From: Branchiostoma floridae
Lineage: Eukaryota > Chordata > Leptocardii > Amphioxiformes > Branchiostomatidae
Assembly (NCBI RefSeq): GCF_000003815.2
Contig: NC_049995.1
Coordinates: 8,937,802-9,001,801, forward strand
Direction of reading: 5' to 3'
Length of the DNA stretch: 64,000 nucleotides
Numbering within the stretch: position 1 is the first letter of the stretch; the number at the start of each line of letters is the position of its first letter. Shown piece by piece: positions 1 through 13,471 of this stretch. Made by a program: the position numbers and the translations under genes. The notes under the pieces are model-generated. The model had not been told where the DNA came from. It made no database searches and saw only the letters and a list, made by a program, of their open reading frames with translations.

Positions 1-45
1 NNNNNNNNNNNNNNNNNNNNNNNNNNNNNNNNNNNNNNNNNNNNN
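1..45. other. assembly gap
   Basis: Run of N at the left edge; nothing can be read here. Confidence 0.99.
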
Positions 46-2017
46 GTCACACCGGTATAACCGCTATTCTGCCTAAGGTCACTTAGGTCGTTCGATCGTC
101 GTACGATTTTGAAGGACAGAAATGTACGTCTCCTGCAAAGTTCAACTGTCTTGGCAAACAAAAAAATTATGCTGCTTTGGATCCATATGAGTGGTTGGTT
201 CTGTCACGGCCTGCTTGAAAATCCTACATGGCATCAAAATCGTACGGCGATCGCCCGACCTATGTGACCGCGCCCTAACACATCGGCTTTGACGGCACGC
301 GGCGCGGCAGCCACTGACACAGTTTCCCCCAACGGAGTGCACTCTGCCACGTGAACGCTTCGATCATCAAAAGGTTGTCAAGCCTACATTAGGAGTACTA
401 ACGTGATATATCGGGGCTTGCTTTGAAACAGGTCACCGCAAATATATCACTCTGCGTGTGCTTACTTTGATGTTATGCCGTTGCTAGGGAACACGGTCAT
501 GATATCATAACCGAGGCTATAAAAGATAAAATCTGATTTTTACCGAAAGTTCAAACGATTTTCAGTATAACATAAATAGATTGTATCAAATGAAATGAAG
601 AAACACAGTGCATTTATTTAGGGCGTATCTAGGTTACTTCTTTTCGAAATGTTTTCGGGGGGGGGGGCTAGGAAATATTTCGCGAATTCCATTTGTTTGG
701 ATTTCCAGTGTGTTGATGAACTGAACTGAACCGAACTGATGGATACAGTAGAAGCCGTTTAATTGCACACCCCATTTGCCGGCGTATTTCGTGCAATAAT
801 CTGAACTGGCTTCTACTGTACATTGAAGTATCTTTTTACGTTCTTACCCACAATGGCTAAATGCGGTGGTCCTATTTCTTCATCAAAGACTGAAGGTGAA
901 ATATCATTCCTTGCAGTGACCAGTCTTACTATGGAAGAAACGAAACAACGCTATACTACCCTTTTCCGTCGCAATAGGAAACTGTGCTTGTAAGTGCACA
1001 CCCGTTTAATTAATATATGATGCTGAAAATTACAGTGTTCTGATGCAATTCAAATTTCCATGTTAAACTGCATTTGTTGAATTACTTCGACAGAAATCTT
1101 TAACACAAGACAGAATCACTACCTACCTACACGGCGTAAGTTTACATGGCATAGTCGGAAAAGCCACATTTATTTTCCTTAGGCCTCAGATATATTCACA
1201 TTACCTACTTTGTGAAGAGCGGGTCTATTATAACAAGAACTAGTTGGTGCGCACTCATATAATATTGGGTAAAGGACGAGAAGAGGGGCTATACGTTTTG
1301 TTTGCGGGGGATGTTGTGTTCTGGTAGGGACGATACATATGCATACGTGGGGCGCGTGTGCGCTGGCAAATGAAAACGCAAGATTGGACCGATCGTGACT
1401 GTCCATCACAATTAGCAGTCCAACCAATGAGGGCGTGACAATTATCGGCTCGACCAATGGGAGAGGAGCTGCGTTTACGTTGAAAATTCGCATTTTTATG
1501 CTTTTACTTTTCTACGTTTTGAGAGGTGGGCTGGGCTATGGGATCGGTCCAACGATTAATTATCTCTTTCTATGATAATTGATAAATGTATTAGAGTAAA
1601 ACTTGCGTTCATGTTATTGTAACAATCATTCAAATAATTACAGGTCGAGCTACCAAGTACCTGTTCTAAGCGTATTTGCGAAACAGCGAAAAAAGTCAAA
1701 GGAATCTATAAAAAAACGAAGACTCGTATCAGATACGATTGTGTTATTGCTTTCCAGTAGAATTTTATCGGAAATTGTTCAATTGCATACTGACAAGCTT
1801 AGCCTATTTGCCTACCCATTGTACTTGTCTATCAACAAAGTCTATGAAAAATCAACAAAAGACTATCATTATTTCGTTGCACCGCAATTTTACCTAACAT
1901 ATCTGATAGCATATCTTATTGAATAGTATTGTTATCTTCCTGGAAAAGACATGCTTGCTCATCTATGCAGGTCTTTCCATTGGCGAGATGATAAGAATAT
2001 TTCAGAAATGATAGCAA
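46..2017. other. no gene recognised; one short MITE
   Basis: AT-rich unique-looking DNA. Short open frames on both strands lack any recognisable domain or flanking splice sites. The only structure I can define is the small inverted-repeat element at 744-820, listed separately. Part of the adenylyl-cyclase-like gene whose first exon lies at 3848-4348 could run leftward through this stretch as intron. Confidence 0.5.
744..820. mobile_element. 77-bp MITE, TACAGTAGAAGCC family
   Basis: Starts TACAGTAGAAGCC and ends GGCTTCTACTGTA, a perfect terminal inverted repeat whose outer TA could be the target duplication, as in Tc1/mariner MITEs. The core phrase 'cgtatttcgtgcaat' recurs in the longer copies at about 19565-19715 and 33593-33762, so this copy is an internal-deletion derivative. 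Confidence 0.75.
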
Positions 2018-2905
2018 TNNNNNNNNNNNNNNNNNNNNNNNNNNNNNNNNNNNNNNNNNNNNNNNNNNNNNNNNNNNNNNNNNNNNNNNNNNNNNNNNNN
2101 NNNNNNNNNNNNNNNNNNNNNNNNNNNNNNNNNNNNNNNNNNNNNNNNNNNNNNNNNNNNNNNNNNNNNNNNNNNNNNNNNNNNNNNNNNNNNNNNNNNN
2201 NNNNNNNNNNNNNNNNNNNNNNNNNNNNNNNNNNNNNNNNNNNNNNNNNNNNNNNNNNNNNNNNNNNNNNNNNNNNNNNNNNNNNNNNNNNNNNNNNNNN
2301 NNNNNNNNNNNNNNNNNNNNNNNNNNNNNNNNNNNNNNNNNNNNNNNNNNNNNNNNNNNNNNNNNNNNNNNNNNNNNNNNNNNNNNNNNNNNNNNNNNNN
2401 NNNNNNNNNNNNNNNNNNNNNNNNNNNNNNNNNNNNNNNNNNNNNNNNNNNNNNNNNNNNNNNNNNNNNNNNNNNNNNNNNNNNNNNNNNNNNNNNNNNN
2501 NNNNNNNNNNNNNNNNNNNNNNNNNNNNNNNNNNNNNNNNNNNNNNNNNNNNNNNNNNNNNNNNNNNNNNNNNNNNNNNNNNNNNNNNNNNNNNNNNNNN
2601 NNNNNNNNNNNNNNNNNNNNNNNNNNNNNNNNNNNNNNNNNNNNNNNNNNNNNNNNNNNNNNNNNNNNNNNNNNNNNNNNNNNNNNNNNNNNNNNNNNNN
2701 NNNNNNNNNNNNNNNNNNNNNNNNNNNNNNNNNNNNNNNNNNNNNNNNNNNNNNNNNNNNNNNNNNNNNNNNNNNNNNNNNNNNNNNNNNNNNNNNNNNN
2801 NNNNNNNNNNNNNNNNNNNNNNNNNNNNNNNNNNNNNNNNNNNNNNNNNNNNNNNNNNNNNNNNNNNNNNNNNNNNNNNNNNNNNNNNNNNNNNNNNNNN
2901 NNNNN
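2018..2905. other. assembly gap (888 N)
   Basis: Run of N. It removes the left end of the CAGGGCTCGAA-family element that ends at 3170, and it may hide part of the neighbouring gene. Confidence 0.99.
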
Positions 2906-3170
2906 CTACCTGCACCTAACCTGGTCCATGAACTGTTTTTCTTTACGTAAATGTCATATGATGCAGGTGTATGTGGATGGTTATTAGCTGCATTGACTGT
3001 CACCACCTATAAAGTATAAAAGAAAAAAATAGCAACGGTTCCTGAACAATTTAAGTATGATCTATACTTTCTTGATTCAGAGTGGTGCAGGTAAAATTTG
3101 TCTGGTGCAGGTAATTTTCAATGTTACCTGCACCAGTGCAGGTATGGAGAAAAAGGTATTTCGAGCCCTG
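2906..3170. mobile_element. hAT-like MITE, CAGGGCTCGAA family, left end lost in gap
   Basis: Right-hand part of the element seen complete at 8502-8842 and, inverted, at 52013-52304. It shares the repeated 'ctgcaggtaattttc' and 'ttacctgcacc' phrases and ends ATTTCGAGCCCTG at 3170. The start lies inside the N run. Non-coding. Confidence 0.8.
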
Positions 3171-3847
3171 ATTATGGAACATGTACCTTAAGTTTGATAT
3201 TAATCAATGGGTTTGACTATTAAGACAAAACATTGCAAATAATGTAACTTATATTTGTTGAAAAAATATTTCTTATCTCTTTATCTATTCGTACATGAGC
3301 TTTTTTTACCAATAAATTGTCGATACTTACTATCAGCAAATGTTACTGTTAAACTGTCAATCTTTACCAAAAAACCCAAACTCTTGCAAAGTTCAGGAAG
3401 CTGTTTCTTGAACGATAACTCTTTAAAGAATTATCTTAAGTACCTGGTTCCCTACCCCCTTTTCCTTAGACAATGTTAAGCATCAAATTTGCTTTGACGC
3501 CTTGGTTTTCATGTGATCTACTCTTTGTTGTCCACTGGTGTCTTAACTTTGACTGAATGTGGCATATTTTCTCTTTTGTTTACATGTGTGTTGGGCCCCC
3601 TTGGAAATCAACTTTCAGAAGTTGTAGTCCATCCACCCGTCTTAAAGGTATACTACGTAATTGTTTGAAGTGACCACCAGAATTAGACCCTCCTGGCTGT
3701 AAACAACAATTCCAGGCCTCCAGTAGGCACCCTAGGGGTGGGGTAATGAGCTCACCACACTCCAGTTTGGCTACAGGGGAAGATCTTCTTTGAAAACACT
3801 CATTTTATTCACCTCAGAATAGAGATGAAATAAATAAATGGTCTCAC

Positions 3848-4348
3848 CTGCCACTCCAATGAGTGTGTCGGCGTCAGTCTCTGCCTCTGGAGCCCACTGT
3901 AAGTCAGCGCCTGCGCAGTAAGCAGCGCCCACACCAGGTACGGCAGCACCCTCTCCTCGAACTTTTTCGAACACTTCCCGGCCTTGCATAGCGCGAACAG
4001 CACGGCGTGAACACACAGCAGCACCGCGGACAGCACGATAGTCGGCACTCTATCCACGGTGAACGACACGCAGTCCATGACCAGAATCCTTAACTCGTAC
4101 AAGATGGCGATCAAGAGCACGCAGAGGAGACATCCGCGTTTCTGTCTACGGAAGTAGCCACGGTAGACCGTCTCGAGTCGAGGGGAGCCGAGGGATACAG
4201 TGAACTTCCTCCGCACGATGCTCGCCCATGACCGAGACTTGTTCCCCGATGTCCCGGTGGAGGCTCTATCTGAGATGTTGTTACTGGAGGCCGGGTTGAC
4301 ATTGTCAAAGCCTCCATCCGTAGATTCTATAACAGTTATATCGGTCAT
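3848..4348 (-). CDS. adenylyl cyclase-like membrane protein, first coding exon
   Basis: A 167-codon exon. The ATG at 4346-4348 opens MTDITVIES, and a GTGAGA donor follows the LEWQ codons at 3848. An upstream GTG at 4370 is in frame but ATG is the natural start. After a polar cytosolic tail of about 70 residues comes a segment of the type LETVYRGYFRRQ, then hydrophobic helices (residues about 85-105, 110-130 and 145-160). The tail-plus-'Y..YF.RQ' entry into a membrane cassette, ending in 'WQV' at the exon edge, resembles animal transmembrane adenylyl cyclases (ADCY2/4/7-like). Catalytic domains would lie in exons to the left, which I could not find; they may be in the gap or outside the window. 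The family call rests on pattern recall. Another multi-pass protein is possible. Confidence 0.5.
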
Positions 4349-7300
4349 CGCAATTCCAGGTCGAGAATCCACGATTAAATTTATAACTGTGACCCTTTTT
4401 TATCCTCCAACTACCTTTTCTGTTGGTTAAACTAGTCCGCCCTGTCTTGACAGGTTGCCAGCATTCGTTACCACTTGAGAGGCAGTTGAAATATTGTCGT
4501 GTCGTCAGAATGGCGCGATTCCAACAAGTCTAGACTATGTCTTACATACAGAAGCAGGTCTCTCTCTCTGCAAAAGCAATGCGTTGGTCTGACAACGTTA
4601 TTCCAGGAGATCCCTTTATGCTTGAGTGTGCCTTTTCGAGGAGCTTTACACAGAATCTCGTTGCACTTTCAAGTGTGCTTGAATTAGACACAGTAAAGGT
4701 TCTCGGATCAGTCTGGTTTCTGTCCTCCCTTTCTTGAATGCATATATTTATATACCTGACAAATCAATACGTACATTTATATCCCTATCTGCATGCGACA
4801 GAGCAAAGCTAACAATGATGAATACCGTCTCTGTGGCGATCCGCAGCTGCAACGTTGAGAGAATGCACAATGAGTTGCTCCTGAGTGGTGTCAACACATT
4901 CGGTACCCGTTCGCGTGGGTTGGTTTTCTATTATATAGTCAGGGGTTTATAATAAGAGCGTGGTTTTACCGCAGATGAGACTCCGATTGTATCTGAGTCC
5001 AGCCTAACGATCAATGGGATGTTTCCAAAACTGTCTGTCTCCATACATTGTGATCGTATCCAGATACACACTCGAAGACATAGGATCCTCTGCCCGAGCC
5101 TTGTTGACAAATTGTCTCGAATGTCGATAAGCGTATCCCGTGTGTGTGCGTCTCACAGTATACCTCACCTGGGCTCTAATAAACATACATCTAAAGAAGA
5201 TTGACCAGGATTACATGGAGATTAGCAGTTTCGGGGCTAATCCTGAAAATCCTTACCTCAAAGTACAACAGGATCCGCTATAGCGATGGTGATCAACGCA
5301 TCCGGTCATTAAAACCCCTGTAAAGTCACGAAGGGCAAACCCTTTAGATCGATGGCTACGAAACCTTACAGGCGGTAACAAGGGTTAGTTCTCCGCTTCG
5401 AGGTTCAGGAAGCGCTACGTACGTACAGGTAGCTAGGAGGCAGCGACGGGAATTCACCGGTGTCGACCTCGGGTGGTCCTTGCCTGATTGCCGCTGACGT
5501 CCGCAGATGATTTGTCCCGATAAATTTAGGCCTTTGTCTCATTTGGTGAATGGCCGGATGATTGCTCTCGCGCCACACGAGACATAAAGCACATAGAGGA
5601 ACGGTGGAGATTTGCACTATGCTGCCCAAAACACTGTATTCCTGGCTGTCTTTAAAAATTCGAAATTTTTTCGGATATTTCGAATATTGGATTTTCTGTC
5701 TTCCTGTCGGAATAGATCTGTTCTGTGTTGCACTAAACACCGATCTTCTGTCTTTAAGAGGAGGGAGCTGTTGGCGTGTTGTCGTTTTACACAGACTTGT
5801 CCTCCGCTGCAAGTCTTAGAAAATTACAAGATCGGATTTTCTGTCTTTATCGCGGATAAAATTGGGCAAAATACCGTCTTCCCGTCGTTGTCTTAAAAAT
5901 AAAGAAAGTTGCCACCTTGTTGTCGTTGCTAAGATATACCCAGCTTTGTTGTCTCTTGTTGTTCCGTCTTCTGAATCTAATTCCCTCAGCGCTGCACGTT
6001 GATGAACCGGGTTTCAGACATCTCCGATGGAAGCAAACAATCTGTACTATATTGTTCTAAACGGCGCTCTCCCCCGCTATCTTTTGAAAAGAGAGAATCC
6101 TTACTTGTCGTCGTTTGTTGCTCCGTCCTTTGAATCTGGTTACCAGACAGTTCCACGCCTTTGTGGGTTTTAGGCAATTTGAAGCTCGGATTCCCAGACG
6201 CTATGGGAGAAGAAGAGCGCTTTCATCAGCTCTTGCTTCATCCTCTTCATCTAAGGATGCAAGATGTATCTGTTTTAATCTATTTCCCTCACCCGAAGGC
6301 AGGATATATCCTTCCCTTGGCTTATCGCCTGGGCTAGTTGTAACGCGTGGGTTCACACGGATGCGGCGTTAACGTTTCCCAATAAAAACGGGGAGACTTT
6401 AATGCATCTGATTCATCAATCACGTGCTGACAACCCTTGGAAATAAATTCTGCATGCATACAAACTGTGACCATGCACCGCTGCGAATCTCAGCGTGTTG
6501 CGGGAACATTCCCGATGAACGCTCGGCGAATCGAGTCTAATTAAGTTGTCGTCGTCGCCACGTGTTTCTGATACATGTGGCGTCGGGCTGTACGTCATTC
6601 ACGGCAGGTGTATACCACCTGTGCGTCCCCGATTCTAAAGGGACAATAACAAGATATGCCCACGATTTTAACACGACAATATTACCGAAACACGATAACA
6701 ACACGATGGTTAATTTCACGTCCGGTGTTTCACAAGTAGGCCTCCGAATCTACCTCGGCAATACTACGATGTATGTAATGTGGAACTGTGTACATTCCCG
6801 ATTCTAACACGACAATACCACGATATGTCCCCGATTCTCACACGACAATACCACGATACGGTCGACTCAAGTGTTCCACCCGTGTGTCCAAACTGAAAGA
6901 ACGAGATGCCCTGCCATTTTGCACCTGGAACAAACAAACAACAATAAACAATAAACAAACGGTATGCGTGAAGAGAAAACTTTATCGTGCTAACTCTTCA
7001 AATAAATTGGGACTCCGTCAGTCTGGTTCGAGAAATGCACCCGTCTACCGCAACATTCCGGACATGACCTTAGAGTCAATCAACTTCAGCAAAAGGTTGC
7101 AAGTGCCAGATAACCAGTGTCACCACCCGTCTCACCTACCGGTCCATTTTTTCAGGACCGTAATATGAAACACAAGATTTTATGCCGTATGCCTAATGAA
7201 TACTCTACAGCCTGTTCTTTATTACGCTCCCCTTAGAAATAACAAGAACACGCCTGACACCTATATCCGGCGTATCAAAAGATAAGACATCAGGTCGACC

Positions 7301-8501
7301 GACGGAAGTTTCAAATTGCAATTTTTTCAAAATATTGTAGCTTGAAGCCACCGTCATCCACTTGGTATAGCTTAACCTGCTTTTAAAACCAACGGATACA
7401 GGTAACCACACGTATAAAAGTGAAAACAATATTATCCTTTGAAAACCACAAGTTTAGACCGTACGGTTTTGTTACGCATGTTTCCCTTCTCTATTCCTCA
7501 GCGGACAGAGATCCACACAGTTCTTCGTTCGGTGCCTGCCTTTAATTTCACCCATGACTGCCGTGCAACCATACGACTCGAAAAGAGTCGGGCTTCATCA
7601 AACAAAACATAAATCCGAACTCTTAGTTATTATGTATCACATGCATGTATTTTATTTCAAAGAAGATTCAGTCGGGCATATATATTATATATAGCAACAG
7701 CAGCATTATTACGTGTGCGTGCTAGATTTATTAATATAAAAACTCTATGCTTAACTGCTTTGTCTCTGCACTTGTTCACCTCACTATCAACACTACAGGC
7801 AATGATATTTACCTGTAGTCTTTGATGTAATGCGTTGATGAAGGTTAGACATCCAGGTAATAAGATGGACCAAAAGCAGTTACTCAAGCAACTGGATATG
7901 ATTTTGAAAACGGTCAGGCGTTTCAGACAGTCTTAGTCTTAACTTGTCTTACCTTTGTCTCCCTTGGCAATTGGATTACTAAAATTACATCTTCTTCCCC
8001 TTTTTGCATATTAATTCATAGTTAGGATAAACCTGTTCTACAACTAGATCTCTTTTGCATATCAATTCAGAGCTAAGACAAAAAAAAACGTTAACCCTCT
8101 AAGAGAAAATACCCTTCCGAAACAATTTGATGGCCAAAAGTCCTTTTCTGTGACTTCGCTACGACCACTGAGCAACTGATGCAAATATTTGTCAGATCGC
8201 TCAACGGATTTCACTGATAAAGAACGGATTTCCTTACTTTCCATGCTTTTTTTGTCTTTTAAAATGTCTTTTTAATCTTACATATTCCAGTTATTAAAAT
8301 CACGGCCTAACGAATCCAATACGAGTATGATTGCCGTCTATTGGCCTAAGCAATTGCTACCATACCACAATCTGCAGGTGCATGGCCTTGGAGAAAATCA
8401 AAAGCATTCCACAACTGTTTGCCGACAGATAGATCAAGACAAGCCAGTAGGGGGCCAAAAATCAACCTTGAACATCATGTTCCCAAGACCTACTCACATG
8501 C
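4349..8501. other. no gene recognised
   Basis: No exon with a recognisable domain and splice sites. It includes the 5' flank of the exon at 3848-4348. A short tandem motif built on 'cccgattctaacacgacaa' lies at about 6625-6860, and part of a dispersed repeat at about 7869-7945 ('actcaagcaactggatatg') recurs at about 16920-17010 and 60262-60400. Confidence 0.45.
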
Positions 8502-8842
8502 CAGGGCTCGAAATACCACCTGCATATGCAGGTTAGTGCAGATAAAATTGGAGCTGTGCAGGTATTTCTGATGTCTACCTTCACCTAACCTGCACTGGTC
8601 CATGTACTGGGTTTTATACATAAATGTCTTATGATGCAGGTGTATATGGGTTGTTATAAGCTGCATTGACTTTTACCACCTATAAAGAATAAAAGAAAAA
8701 ATAGCAATGGTTCCTGAACAATTTTAGTATGATCCATTCTTCATAAATTCAGACTGGTGCAGGTAAAATTTGTCTGGTGCAGGTAATTTTCAATGTTACC
8801 TGCACCAGTGCAGGTATGCAGAAAAAAGTATTTAGAGCCCTG
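8502..8842. mobile_element. 341-bp hAT-like MITE, CAGGGCTCGAA family
   Basis: Starts CAGGGCTCGAAAT and ends ATTTAGAGCCCTG (terminal inverted repeat with one mismatch). It is flanked by a 5-bp direct repeat CATGC, immediately left of 8502 and right of 8842. The interior repeats CTGCAGGT-like words in both orientations. Two relatives are in this window. CAGGG...CCCTG ends are typical of hAT elements. No transposase is present. Confidence 0.8.
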
Positions 8843-8905
8843 CATGCCAACTATCTCCACAACCCGTCCATACTGTTGAGGTCTCCCTATAGTTGGAAAC
8901 ATTCA

Positions 8906-8922
8906 CACAAACACACACATAC

Positions 8923-8955
<33 letters not shown>

Positions 8956-8962
8956 CATATAC
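8906..8962. repeat. CA/CATA/TA microsatellite
   Basis: Consecutive CA, CATA and TA runs. Open frames through it are low-complexity artefacts. Confidence 0.9.
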
Positions 8963-9956
8963 ACACACCAGAATCCAAGATGGCGGCTGACTTTTCAGGT
9001 GACCTCCATACAATATGACCGTGACCTTATTTTCACTCATCTCTCCCCATTCTAAAAATAATTGTTTTTGAGTCATTGCTATGAATATAAACTAAACTTG
9101 TGGTAAAAACATTACGTGTTCTATCAAAATTTACCTAATAAATCATACATTGCTTGCAAGTTTGATATATATTACAATATACACGTTTCGTGTTTCGTTC
9201 ATTCAGTTTTTACAGATTTTGGTTCTGGTAATGCCATATTTTTTTCTGTTTAGTCGCTCATATCATTACGAGTATTTTCATAGAAATTCACTGGTAAAGT
9301 CTCAAAAAGAATGGATTTTGAGTCCTTGCAATAGATGTAAACAAAGCTGTGACAACACTATAAGGTACACGTCTGTTTCGAATAGAACATTTAGTTACCG
9401 GTATTTTATGTGAATTTAGCTAGTAATATATTTGTTGCTTGCAAGTTTAACACAATACGAACGTTTTAAGTTTCGTCGCAAAAATTCCTTCCAAACGAAA
9501 TACATTGATCAAAAGCAAAATGTGGATGGAAAAAATGGCGTTTTGAAAACATATTTCATACCAACACGTTTATCCCATTATGCAGATGAGTATAGAATGA
9601 TGCTATTACAATGACAATGATCTTCGTTGCATATTCATACCCAGCATTGCTAATTATAAATGCATTATTCAATTAAAACAAAACAAATATGCTATATCAA
9701 ACGTATGTCTACAGAGTCAAAAAAGCAAATTACAGAATTTTTCTATTACATCGTAATTTTTAAATGACACGATATGAACATTTTGTCCAACTTAAAACGT
9801 GCATATGCATGCTTCTTGTCTAGTTGAAAAAATTGCATTATAATTCTATAACGTTTGCGACAAATAGATAGACATATTTGCGTCTACACAGAAGCAGGCA
9901 AGATACTATACGACACTGACACACAATATAGAAAATAGCAATTTAGATTTAGCAAG
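8963..9956. other. no gene recognised
   Basis: Very AT-rich DNA between a microsatellite and the ~222-bp tandem array. I see no exon, RNA gene or inverted repeat that I can support. Confidence 0.45.
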
Positions 9957-11500
9957 ATACGGCCTATCTATAATCTTCTGTGGTTTATTCTATCGTGCAT
10001 TGGATTGTACAACCATCAGGGGACACATGCGACTCAAAGGGTGTTAAAGCGATTGACGAATACCATGAAAAATAAAATCCACTCGTCAATTTCAATGGGA
10101 ATACTCGTAATAGACAAGGAACAAATACATCACAAAAATCTGCACAAATTGTTCACCAAAAAAGAGGATATTTTTTCACATCCTATAATCTTCTGTGTTT
10201 TATTTTATCCTGCAAGAATAGGATAGTACAACCATCTGGGGACACATGCAACTCAAACCAACCAACGTTAAGAAGGGTGAAAAAGCAATTGACGAACACC
10301 ATGAAAAAATAAAATCTACTCGTGAATTTCAATGGAAATACTCGTAATAGACAGGAATACATCACAAAAATCTGCACGAATTGTTCACCAAAAAATAGGA
10401 TATTTTTTTACATCCTAAAATATTCTGTGGTTTATTTTATCGTGCAAGAACAGGATTGTACAACCATCTGGGGACACATGCGACTCAAAGGGTGAAAAGC
10501 GATTGACGAACACCAAGAAAAATAAAATCTACTCGTGAATTTCAATAGAAATACTCGTAATAGACATTCAATAAAAAAATACATCACAAAATTTTGCACA
10601 AATTGTTCACACACACAAAAAAGGATATTTTAATACATCCTATAACCTACGGTAGTTTATTTTATCCTGCAAGAATAGGATTGTACAACCATCTGGGGAC
10701 ACATGCGACTCAAACCCATAAAGAGTGAAAAGCGATTGATGAACGTCATGAAAAATAAAATCCACTCGTAAATTTCAATGGAAATACTCGTGATATACAA
10801 GAAAAATACATCACAAAAATCTGCACAAATTGTTCACCAAAAAAGAGGATATTTTTTACATCCTATAACCTTCTGTAGTTTATTTTATCCTGCAATAATA
10901 GGAGTGTACAACCATCAGGGGACACATGCGACTCAAACCCAAAAAGTGTGAAAAGCGATATTGACGAACGCCATGAAATAAATCCACTCGTCAATTTCAA
11001 TGGAAATACTCGTAATATACAAGAAAAATACATCACCAAAATCTGCACAAATTGTTCACCAAAAAAAGAGGATATTTCTTACATCCTAAAATCTTTTGTG
11101 GTTTATTCTATCGTGCAAGATTGTACAACCATGAGGGGGCACATGCGACTCAAACCAACCAACATTAACGTGAAAAAGCGATTGACGAACACCATGAAAA
11201 ATAGAATCCACCCATGAATTTCAATATTTAAATAATTTTTTTGTGGTTTGTTTTATTGTGCAAGAATAGGATTGAACAACCATCAGGGAACACATGCGAC
11301 TCAAACCAACCAACATTAAGTCGGATAAAAAAAATCGGCCACAATCAAACTGACGGCTCATCACCATAAACAATAAAATCCACTTGTGAATTTCAGTGGA
11401 AATACTCGTAATAAACAGTTAGAAAAATACCACGAACAAAAATCTGCACAAATTGTCCAGCTTCCAAAAAAGAGGGTACTAGTATTTTATTGCATCCTGT
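9957..11500. repeat. ~222-bp tandem (satellite-like) array, about 6-7 copies
   Basis: The anchor 'tgtggtttatt' recurs at about 9980, 10192, 10427, 10653, 10874, 11097 and 11232, a spacing of about 214-230 bp, with one shortened unit (~138 bp) near the right end. Every unit holds 'gtacaaccatc' + 'gggacacatgcgactcaa', then 'atttcaatggaaatactcg' and 'aaatctgcacaaattgttca'. Units differ by scattered substitutions and small indels, so the array is not brand new. Minus-strand short frames repeat in step with the unit, which is expected for non-coding satellite. Confidence 0.9.
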
Positions 11501-11974
11501 TCGGACACTCCGTGGTTGTTGGTGGCGCAAAATGCATCAAAGCGTTTCTTCTTTACCTGTAATCATCAGTGTAATGTCCATCCGTCATCTGCCTGATTGC
11601 TATTGCGAGCCGAATTTGTACGAAATAACGTGACAGCTACACATCAAAGACTGTATTGGTGCGGCATATTGATTGCTTCAACAGAAAAAATTGCATTTAA
11701 CTAAAAATACATGTCATCCTTATTCATTGCTTTTCGTTAACACTGTAGTGTATTTAATTCTTTTTTCAGTTCGGGGCCATATGAAAAACTGTATGTTTCG
11801 AAAGATGAAGGTTGAATTTTGAATCGCTATGAATATTGGGCTCTCCTGTGTAAAAATAGCATGACGTTAGGTATGATTTATAATGTCTGACATGAATGTA
11901 TATGCTATCTTTTTATATCTATCTAACGTTACATGGATATCTAAATATATCTATATCTATAAATGTAAAAATGT

Positions 11975-12064
11975 TCTCTCTCTTCTCTTTCTCCCTTTCG
12001 ATCCCCCCTCTTTCCCTCTCTCTCTCTTTCTCCCCTCACCCTCTTTCTCTCTCTCCCTCCCTCC

Positions 12065-12105
<41 letters not shown>

Positions 12106-12108
12106 CAT
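11975..12108. repeat. CT-rich microsatellite followed by (TA)n
   Basis: Pyrimidine-only tract of CT/CTTT/CCCT words followed by an AT dinucleotide run. Confidence 0.9.
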
Positions 12109-13068
12109 ATATGAATATTGTAGTATTTTCTTTGTTTATATTATAGATACCGAACAATTGGAATACTGTGCTAAGTAAATCACATATGATTACGACTGAA
12201 CGTGATAGGTAATCGAAATCATAATCATCAAGTATGCAACCAAACGGTCTTGCCGAACCCCTAATCATATGCATGAAAAAAATATACACTGCGTTTGCTT
12301 TTATAGTAAAGCTATTCCTGTAAAAAGACACCAGAAAATGCACGTAGATACTAAGATATCCCTGCATTAATACCTATTCTACCCTCCCACATTTACCTTA
12401 CCGGTGCATAAGGTGGCCCCTCCGAGTTCTCGAGTGCCCTCTCAGCAATGTTCCGTCAACAACGTATCAGGTAACAAAAGAACGCGGGATATACACACTT
12501 CACTGAAACTACAACCATGTTGGCAAAATACTTCAGAAACCTCGCAGCTAGGCTCTGTAGACTAATTAGAGAGGGTTATTTTGTCGGCGCTACCTGTAAG
12601 AGGGCCTCTTGCCGGGCTAGCTGTAGAATGCGATGTGCCCTGGTTGTCAATGATTCTACGTAATACATTCCAGCCCCATCTCACAGTGGGACAGTCCGGA
12701 TTTCTCTCAGATTTTGGTCAGAATCGTCTGATGTTGGATCACTGTATTTCATAACGGGAGAGGAGGGTAAGGAGGGATGTGATGTTTATAAACTGATAGT
12801 ATGAACATCCTACCAAACATTTTCTGTATTTTGGTCTAGTTATTAGATCCATCCCCATTTCTTAGTCCGTTAGCCCCGATTTCAGTCAGTGGCACCTGAT
12901 TTTGGACCGTTACATGTCAGAAAGGGGGGTGGGGAGGGGACAGGCGCGTTTGTGGCAAGTGATGGCAAAAAGTTGATTTTCTCTAACCAAACATATACAA
13001 TGTGATGTAATGATCTCTTTTGTTTGTAACTGATTGACTGAATTCATTTGAAAACAAAATATCGTAAT

Positions 13069-13069
<1 letters not shown>

Positions 13070-13143
<74 letters not shown>

Positions 13144-13168
13144 CTCTCTCTTTCTTTCTTTCTTTCTT
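13070..13168. repeat. (CTTT)n microsatellite
   Basis: About 100 bp of tetranucleotide CTTT with a small CT interruption. It yields spurious poly-FLS and poly-KE frames. Confidence 0.95.
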
Positions 13169-13471
13169 CATTTCTTCATCTCACCCTCCCTCCCTCCCTC
13201 TTTACCACTCTAATTATTGACAGATGTCGATGCGTACGAATTTCAACTCATGTAGAACTAGTAAAATCTATTAGATGTCTTTGTACATCGTCCCTAAAAA
13301 TCACACAGGTGGAAGCCATTCTCAAATTTGACACGTCAGTCCTGCTCTAGATCTCATCCAAATATGGTCAAAGGTCATTGACCCGTGTACCACCATCCCT
13401 GTCACTGGGGTCATTGACCCCCTGATCATCCAACTGATATAAACATACATGTTCACACGGGGTGAATAACC

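Larger units (their letters stand above)
11501..13470. other. no gene recognised; microsatellites
   Basis: Contains a CT-rich tract running into (TA)n at about 11975-12108 and a long (CTTT)n tract at 13070-13168. Open frames here are low-complexity products. Nothing else is supported. Confidence 0.5.

Noticed and set aside
1179-1493. Minus-strand 104-codon frame
   Set aside because: No recognisable domain, cysteine/proline pattern typical of random frames, and no splice signals that would tie it to a gene.
13048-13350. Poly-FLS / poly-KE open frames
   Set aside because: Low-complexity translation of a (CTTT)n microsatellite.
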